A stretch of 64,000 nt of DNA, taken from CBDAQR01 sp965199055. GTDB taxonomy: Bacteria; Pseudomonadota; Gammaproteobacteria; Pseudomonadales; Halieaceae. Shown here piece by piece: positions 59,107 through 64,000 of this stretch. The translations under genes were made by a program, and so were the position numbers. The stretch covers positions 1,984,001 to 2,048,000 of the forward strand of contig CBDAQR010000003.1 in NCBI GenBank assembly GCA_965199055.1. The letters run 5' to 3'. Every line of letters starts with the position of its first letter. Positions within the stretch are counted from its first letter, which is position 1. The notes under the pieces are model-generated. The model worked only from the letters and a program-made list of their open reading frames with translations. It did no database searches and was not told the DNA's origin.

Positions 59107-61427
59107 GTACACGGAGACCGTAGCCGCGGCTCATCCACGATTTCCAGGAAGCCGGGTACATCACATAAAGGCGCGAACCAGGGTAGCGTGAACCAAATCG
59201 GCGCGATACCGCTTTGGAGCGCCCTTTCCGCTTCGGCAAGAGCAACAACCTGCTGATTGGCAAGCGTGTAGACCAGAGCTGCCGCAAAACGTACCTGCCC
59301 CATTTCAGATTGCTCCAAGGCATTACGAGTTAGCCGCACCGCAATATCGTGATGCCCCAACTGTGCCTGGGCTTGTGCGACAACCATTGGGTCTACGCTG
59401 GTCGGAGCGGACTTTCCACGCTGCACCAATTCGGAATAGAGAGCGTCCGCCGATTCCTGCTTCCCAATCAGCTGATAGGTGTCAGCCAGATTAAGCAGCA
59501 AGTAGTCATCCTCAAAGCCGTCTTCCAGGCCTTTCTCAAGCACGGCTTCAGCGCCCGAGTAGTCGCCTTGCAAAAGATAGACGAGGCCCAGGTTGCCGAT
59601 ATCGACGCCATGAGGCCACATCTCCACCAACTGCTCAAAGGTCCCCTGCGCAGCATCAAGGTCACCGGACTCCATTTCCAACAAGCCCAGTGCACCATAG
59701 GCATCGGTGTCATCCGGGTAGACGCGGATGACTTCACGAAACGCCTCGATTGCAGCCTCCCTTTGGCCCGCGAAGAAGTAGTTTGCCGCCCGGTTGTAGA
59801 CCAGCGACTTGGTTCGTCGCAGCCGCATAGCCTCATCGTAAAGATCTGCCGCCTCATCGAACGCACCTTCATATGACGCCAGATCAGCGCGCATACTCAA
59901 AATCTGAAAGCGATCTTGGGTAAGTGCTGCCAAGGTATCTATGCTGGCGCTGGCCTTGTCGTACTCACCACTATCCAGATAGAGCTTGAACCTGGCCTGG
60001 GCCAGCGTTGCCGTCTGGCCGATACGGCGTTCCGCCTGGTCAAGCAACACAGCCAGCGAAGACAGGTAAGAGGCATCGCCGGTGGAGTCAAAAAGCTCCA
60101 GCGACGAGTGGCTGAGGAGCAGATATAACGGCTCGAAAGCCGGCGCCTCTTCGAGTAGAGCCAATATGTCTCTATGGATTAGTGCCTGCTCTCGGCCGCC
60201 GTACCAATTCTCGGCATGCAATTGAAGGTAACTCGAAAACCCTTCCTCGGAAAAACCCTGCGGTAGCTGCGATGGGTCACTGGCGTCACCCAGCATGTCG
60301 GCCACAGCGCTGGACACGATGACATGTGACTCCAAGGGCGCATCAACCGGAATCGGAAACGATGCAGTCTCGGCGACAGCAGAACTCCGCGCGTCGAACA
60401 CTGCCAGACTCACGTCACAAATGGACTGCCCACAGGTAAAGGACGCAGACATGACGGCATCACTGCCAGAAGCTGACGCTAGCATGCTGCTATCTTCGCT
60501 GCCGCTGTAATCAATATCCGTAAGCGAGTAGTCATCGGAACCGCCGAGCTGTTGCGATAGCGCTTCAATGAGCAGCGAACGAACAGAGCTGTCTACGCGC
60601 TCGTCGAGCGAACGACCATCGACGGGCGCGGAAACACTCAGAGCGATCCTTTTTGAATCAGGGACATTCCCGGACAGCGCGAGCCAGAAACCGGCGACAA
60701 TCACCGCCGCCCCAATGCCGGCCCATAACCATCTCGTTCCAACTGTTTGCGGTGCGGCCGCGTCGTCCGCTGCCGTGTCTTGCTGGCACGCCTCGTGCCA
60801 TACCTGCCGCAGTTTGTCCCTCGCCTCTTCCAACGTCCCCTGTGCCATTGTCCTTAGCATGTGCTCCTGCAACGGGGAACCGTGCTCGTTCGACAAGAGA
60901 ATCGCCGATAACTCAGCCAGCGCCTCTAAATCCGGTTTGGAGTCGGCATCAAGCCGAGAAATACCGAAATCCGAAATTTTCGCCGTGCCGTCTGCTGTGA
61001 GCAGGACGTTTTCGGGCTTAAGGTCTCTGTGAACGATGCCCTGAGCGGACGCCGCGCACAGGCCTTCAGCAATGTCGACCAACCAAGCGAGCTTCTGCGT
61101 GTGAGTGGGTCGCTCCTCGCGCAGCAAGACATGGAGGCTGCGTCCCTCCACGAACTCCATCGCCATATAGCAATCATCATCACATTCGATGAGCTCGTAG
61201 ACTTGCACGATATTGGGGTGGTTTAAGCGCGCTAAAAGTTTTGCTTCGTCGGCGATTTTTGAGGTGCCCGACGACACCTCGGCGCGAAGACGCTTGAGCG
61301 CTACACGACGGTTTAATTGAGTGTCGACCGCAAGAGACACTTCACCCATTGCGCCTCGGCCAAGCGGTTCTAGCAGACGGTACTTCCCAACAGTTTGGGG
61401 CTGATCTTGGTGAGTAGTGGAACTCAC
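59103..61427 (-). CDS. Membrane Ser/Thr protein kinase with TPR-like region and shortened C-lobe
   Basis: A 774-residue protein. The kinase domain has GRGAMGEV (23-30), Lys45, Glu61, HRDLKPEN (133-140) and DFG (153-155), but after DFGISRLDADSK it passes straight to PDLEALAELSAILL: the activation segment with GTxxYMAPE and part of the C-lobe are missing, so it is about 50 residues shorter than usual. A TM helix follows at about 232-251 and then a long periplasmic part with TPR-like repeats (AIEAFREVIRVYPDDTDAYGALGLLEMESGDLDAAQGTFEQL). GTG 61427 starts 1 base after the FHA gene stop. Activity and substrate are unclear. Confidence 0.88.
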   Translation of the reverse strand: MSSTTHQDQPQTVGKYRLLEPLGRGAMGEVSLAVDTQLNRRVALKRLRAEVSSGTSKIADEAKLLARLNHPNIVQVYELIECDDDCYMAMEFVEGRSLHVLLREERPTHTQKLAWLVDIAEGLCAASAQGIVHRDLKPENVLLTADGTAKISDFGISRLDADSKPDLEALAELSAILLSNEHGSPLQEHMLRTMAQGTLEEARDKLRQVWHEACQQDTAADDAAAPQTVGTRWLWAGIGAAVIVAGFWLALSGNVPDSKRIALSVSAPVDGRSLDERVDSSVRSLLIEALSQQLGGSDDYSLTDIDYSGSEDSSMLASASGSDAVMSASFTCGQSICDVSLAVFDARSSAVAETASFPIPVDAPLESHVIVSSAVADMLGDASDPSQLPQGFSEEGFSSYLQLHAENWYGGREQALIHRDILALLEEAPAFEPLYLLLSHSSLELFDSTGDASYLSSLAVLLDQAERRIGQTATLAQARFKLYLDSGEYDKASASIDTLAALTQDRFQILSMRADLASYEGAFDEAADLYDEAMRLRRTKSLVYNRAANYFFAGQREAAIEAFREVIRVYPDDTDAYGALGLLEMESGDLDAAQGTFEQLVEMWPHGVDIGNLGLVYLLQGDYSGAEAVLEKGLEDGFEDDYLLLNLADTYQLIGKQESADALYSELVQRGKSAPTSVDPMVVAQAQAQLGHHDIAVRLTRNALEQSEMGQVRFAAALVYTLANQQVVALAEAERALQSGIAPIWFTLPWFAPLCDVPGFLEIVDEPRLRSPCT

Positions 61428-61428
61428 G

Positions 61429-62403
61429 CTAGGCAGTGGGCATACCGGAGTACTCGATGCTGCCTCCCTTGACGATCGTGAAGCATGGTAGACCGAACCG
61501 CAGCTTTCCGCGCTTTCTTTCTACCAGTCGCGAGCCATCGAGGGAGTCGCCAAATGCCGCAGACAATTGCTGTCGCGCGCGGAAGACCTGTAGGTTCACG
61601 CTTTGCTCATCGAGGCCCAAATCACGGCACAGCGTACTGCAATCGACCCAGCCTTGATCACCAGGGACAACACCCGTTTGGGCTTGTTGTGCTCTTGATC
61701 GCGCAAGGTGCATCAGCAAGTAGTGGTGCGCCCTCTCTCCCAGGTCAATCGTCTCGCCGTTACGCCGCACAGACAACGTAGTGTTTTCTTCATCTAACGT
61801 TAGGTCAAAGCGGAAATCGAGTGAATCCGATACATCGGGTGCCTGCAAACCATCCCGAGTTGCCGTGGTGGTTTCTGTGAGTATCGCTCTCCAGCAGCGC
61901 CCCTTGCAGCTAACCAGATCGCCATTCGTTAAAGGTACATCCAGTAAGGCTTCATCATTATTCCCGATCACCGAGTAGACCCAGGACTGGGTCTTCGCCG
62001 AGAAGCTGATATACAGATCTGGATTGTCATCACTGGGCAAAAACGTGTTGTCGCTTAACACCATGTCGTCTGCATCACCCGTAACCCCGCGAAGCATAGG
62101 TCGAGGTGCGCCAGAGTCCACAAGTTGCCATTGCGCGTCTGATTGCGACGACAGGCAGATGGTATCGCCCGCCTGCAGGGCCACGTAGCGGTCGGATTGG
62201 ACCCTAACACCGTTAAGCCAGGTTCCATGCGTGCTCAGATCGCGAAGCTGCCAGTGCTCGCCCTTCCAGGTAACGCTTGCGTGAATGCGAGAGACCAGTG
62301 GATTGGAGGACCATGTGTCAACTTGATCGGCCTGTCGCCCCACGATGTGGTGCTCGCGCAGAAGGCTAACCTTCCCCGATTCGCTATGAACTAACTCACC
62401 CAT
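61429..62403 (-). CDS. FHA domain protein with C-terminal winged-helix-like domain
   Basis: A 324-residue protein. The N-terminal FHA domain binds phospho-Thr: Gly22-Arg23, SRIHA (38-42) and STHGTWLNG (57-65), where the usual Asn of SxNG is His. The middle part is not recognised (perhaps a second sandwich). The C-terminal part (LGERAHHYLLMHLARSRA near 221 and LCRDLGLDEQSVNLQVFRARQQLSAAFG near 262) resembles a winged-helix transcription factor domain. It is upstream of the kinase gene, so phosphorylation by the kinase may be read by the FHA domain and turned into a transcriptional response; inferred. Confidence 0.85.
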   Translation of the reverse strand: MGELVHSESGKVSLLREHHIVGRQADQVDTWSSNPLVSRIHASVTWKGEHWQLRDLSTHGTWLNGVRVQSDRYVALQAGDTICLSSQSDAQWQLVDSGAPRPMLRGVTGDADDMVLSDNTFLPSDDNPDLYISFSAKTQSWVYSVIGNNDEALLDVPLTNGDLVSCKGRCWRAILTETTTATRDGLQAPDVSDSLDFRFDLTLDEENTTLSVRRNGETIDLGERAHHYLLMHLARSRAQQAQTGVVPGDQGWVDCSTLCRDLGLDEQSVNLQVFRARQQLSAAFGDSLDGSRLVERKRGKLRFGLPCFTIVKGGSIEYSGMPTA

Positions 62404-62435
62404 TCGACAACTCTCACTCGGATGCTCATAGCTCG

Positions 62436-62441
62436 ATTATA
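62436..62441 (-). promoter_or_regulatory. -10 box of the FHA-kinase operon
   Basis: A perfect TATAAT on the - strand lies 33 bases before ATG 62403. The -35 place (about 62459-62464) has no TTGACA match but is covered by the palindrome at 62457, suggesting activator dependence. Confidence 0.5.
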
Positions 62442-62456
62442 AAGGGAAGGGAGAGT

Positions 62457-62471
62457 GACGCTAGTAGCGTC
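62457..62471. promoter_or_regulatory. Perfect palindrome over the -35 region of the FHA gene
   Basis: GACGCTA-G-TAGCGTC is a perfect 7+1+7 inverted repeat in the gap between the divergent FHA (-) and DUF4437 (+) genes. It overlaps the -35 region of the FHA promoter and is probably an operator; the regulator is unknown (perhaps the FHA protein itself, through its winged-helix domain). Confidence 0.45.
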
Positions 62472-62614
62472 GCGATCTAAAAGATTTCTGAACAACAAGG
62501 CGGGGATGCCACAATACTATGAGCGGTTTTCTTGCAGAGCGTGCTTTTTTTGACCTCGAGAGGTACGCCATGCAGACTGAACAGCATTCACCCGGCTTAA
62601 CCCGTGGAACGGAA

Positions 62615-63421
62615 ATGAAAAAGTACTTGGCTATTCTAACTCTTCTTATGGCGACAAGCTTCGCGGCCTTTCCTTCAGTCGCACGCGACCACAAAATAGT
62701 TGCGGCGGATCAAATTGAGTGGGGCTTGCTCAATCCACTCAGAGGTGATGTGACCCCAAGAGCAGCCGATCTTTGGGGGGACCGCACTAAAGATACGGCG
62801 ACCGGCATGCTGGTGAAGTTTAAAAAGGGATTCTCATCGCCGCCACACATACACAACATCACTTATCGCGGCGTAGTTATTGAGGGATTAATGCACAACG
62901 ACGATCCGGCAGCCAAGAAAATGTGGCTGCCCACAGGATCCTTTTGGACTCAGCCCGCTGGCGAAAGCCATATCACCGCAGCAGACGGGCAAGAGAACCT
63001 CATTTACCTGGAGATCGATAGCGGTCCGTACCTGGTCCTTTCTGAAGAAAAGGCATTTGATAACGGAGAAAGGCCGATAAATGTCGATGCACGCAATCTA
63101 GTTTGGCTCGACGCCAGTGAATTGAGTTGGCTGCGTGGAAGCAATCTAGAGGTAGCTTACCTTTGGGGTGAACCAAGCGCGACCAATGGCAGTTTTGTTA
63201 AATTACCGGCGGGCTTCGTCGGCGCAATAAAAGGCGATAACGAATTAAAGGCTGTAGTCGTGAGAGGCAAAGCGTCTCATCAGTGGAATGACGAAAACGT
63301 AAGAACTGCGCTCTCGCCAAGTAGTTTCTTTAGTTCTACCACCGATGGTAGGCACAGACTTACCATCGAGAGTGAAACAGTGATCTACGTAAACTCCAAT
63401 GGACGATACACCGTCGAGTAA
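62615..63421 (+). CDS. DUF4437 cupin-fold exported protein
   Basis: A 268-residue protein with a Sec signal peptide (MKKYLAILTLLMATSFAAFP, cut after VARA-like SVA near residue 26) and two cupin-like units: SPPHIHNITYRGVVIEG near residue 78 with metal-binding His residues, and a second, weaker unit near 180-250 (LPAGFVGAIKGDNELKAVVVRG). This is the layout of DUF4437 proteins. ATG 62615 is preferred to upstream starts because it begins the signal peptide and GGAACGGAA lies close upstream. Its base use is less GC-rich than the rest of the window, perhaps a sign of transfer. Function unknown. Confidence 0.85.
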   Translation: MKKYLAILTLLMATSFAAFPSVARDHKIVAADQIEWGLLNPLRGDVTPRAADLWGDRTKDTATGMLVKFKKGFSSPPHIHNITYRGVVIEGLMHNDDPAAKKMWLPTGSFWTQPAGESHITAADGQENLIYLEIDSGPYLVLSEEKAFDNGERPINVDARNLVWLDASELSWLRGSNLEVAYLWGEPSATNGSFVKLPAGFVGAIKGDNELKAVVVRGKASHQWNDENVRTALSPSSFFSSTTDGRHRLTIESETVIYVNSNGRYTVE

Positions 63422-63593
63422 CCGCGGGAACCAGGCCAGTCCCAGAGGCAACGGGCTCCCAATTGAGGGTGCACGCTGCTGGCACATAGCGTGTGTTCTC
63501 CGGATGGCGAGGTAAGACGCACAAATCCGGCCGAAACACCGGTAACGAACTCCGGCATCGAGCGCGTTGTGATCAATGCCCTGCGCGGCAGAC

Positions 63594-63599
63594 TATAAT
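63594..63599 (+). promoter_or_regulatory. -10 box before the AraC-type gene
   Basis: A perfect TATAAT lies 29 bases before ATG 63628. No convincing -35 hexamer is seen at the right distance. The remainder of the gap 63422-63627 shows nothing further. Confidence 0.4.
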
Positions 63600-63627
63600 A
63601 CTGTCCTGAGAATTATGAGAAGCATTC

Positions 63628-64000
63628 ATGCCCAGTCGCTATCAGGACGTCTATCCCTCACCGCCGCTGATTAGCAGTGAGTATGTTGTTCGACGCCTAG
63701 CCACTGAGTTGCTGACGCTGGAGTTCTTCGAAGCCGAACCCGCGGAAATGCCTCATCAGGTTTTTGATCAGCACCATATATTGATCAATCTGCGTGAAGA
63801 GCCTCACCGCGTGGAGAATTGGCGCGATGATGAGCACAGGGACTTCACATACCACCAAAACGAGATCGTAGTCACGCCGGCAGGGGTGAAGTCAGGCTGG
63901 AAGTGGCACGCTAAGTCCAAAGTGATCGTTATCACGCTCGAGCCTGACAAATTGGAGAAGTTCGCCCAATCAGAGCTGGGAATGCTTCTCAGCGACAAGC
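63628..64000 (+). CDS. AraC-type regulator, N-terminal cupin part (3' end outside window)
   Basis: The frame from ATG 63628 is open to the window edge: 124 codons, about the first third to half of a regulator. It begins MPSRYQDVYPSPPLISSEYV and contains DQHHILINLREEPHRVENW and ITLEPDKLEKFA, the pattern of AraC N-terminal ligand-binding cupin domains. The HTH domain would be downstream, beyond the edge. It would regulate a nearby gene such as the DUF4437 gene, but the family is not proven without the HTH. Confidence 0.6.
   Translation, partial: MPSRYQDVYPSPPLISSEYVVRRLATELLTLEFFEAEPAEMPHQVFDQHHILINLREEPHRVENWRDDEHRDFTYHQNEIVVTPAGVKSGWKWHAKSKVIVITLEPDKLEKFAQSELGMLLSDK

Noticed and set aside
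1..64000. tRNA, rRNA, CRISPR or insertion-sequence features
   Set aside because: None seen: no cloverleaf-like set of conserved tRNA bases, no repeated spacer array, no transposase-like protein in any frame.

Overview
The window looks like a chromosomal catabolic region of a marine-type gammaproteobacterium, perhaps Halieaceae or Spongiibacteraceae (Cellvibrionales). This placement is inferred from the mix of families: TonB-dependent receptor, P450s, Rieske oxygenases, SCP2-type thiolases, CaiB/BaiF CoA-transferase, PrpE, LLM oxidoreductases, LysE and ECF sigma. GC looks moderate to high. I saw no rRNA, tRNA, CRISPR array, insertion sequence or phage gene. Coding density is very high and no gene-free stretch exceeds about 300 bases.

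Layout. 0-9.2 kb: aldehyde dehydrogenase end, LLM oxidoreductase, thiolase-like protein and acyl-CoA ligase on +, meeting a - strand operon P450-prpE-CaiB. 9.3-16.2 kb: small exported protein, GNAT, DUF3604 protein, a glpD interrupted by an in-frame amber codon, a rhomboid protease, a PNPOx-like and a ThuA-like protein. 16.2-24.1 kb: a second P450 (-) facing a seven-gene + operon (SDR, ThuA-like, acyl-CoA dehydrogenase, acetoin/pyruvate dehydrogenase-type E1alpha, E1beta and E2, VOC protein). 24-39 kb: a mixed stretch with a lipoprotein, Rieske oxygenase, Tat-exported epimerase-fold protein, LysE/Lrp pair, thiolase-like protein, ECF sigma module, TAXI/Cache sensor-like pair, orphan solute-binding protein and LysR. 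39.4-56 kb: a dense catabolic block with a six-gene - operon (DUF35, thiolase, Rieske, acyl-CoA ligase, MDR oxidoreductase, enoyl-CoA hydratase), SnoaL, MDR, ABM monooxygenase, TonB receptor, molybdopterin oxidoreductase, LLM, TetR and acyl-CoA dehydrogenase. 56-64 kb: Nudix, a MarR/SnoaL divergent pair, sulfotransferase-like protein, FHA plus Ser/Thr kinase pair, DUF4437 cupin and the start of an AraC-type regulator.

The main observation is a repeated palindromic operator, ACARTCA-N4-TGAYTGT set in A and T tracts. It occurs at 9282, 17493, 47534 and 50462, with weaker forms at 45948 and 55635. Every copy lies in a promoter gap of the catabolic genes, five of them between divergent genes. Together they could co-regulate about 27 to 30 genes: uptake (TonB), hydroxylation (P450, Rieske), CoA activation (CoA ligase, CaiB), beta-oxidation-type steps (acyl-CoA dehydrogenases, enoyl-CoA hydratase, thiolase/DUF35) and propionyl-CoA formation (PrpE). 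The TetR gene at 53700 lies inside the set and is the best candidate regulator. The substrate is not readable from the sequence; a hydrophobic, branched or alicyclic compound such as a steroid or terpenoid would fit and is an inference.
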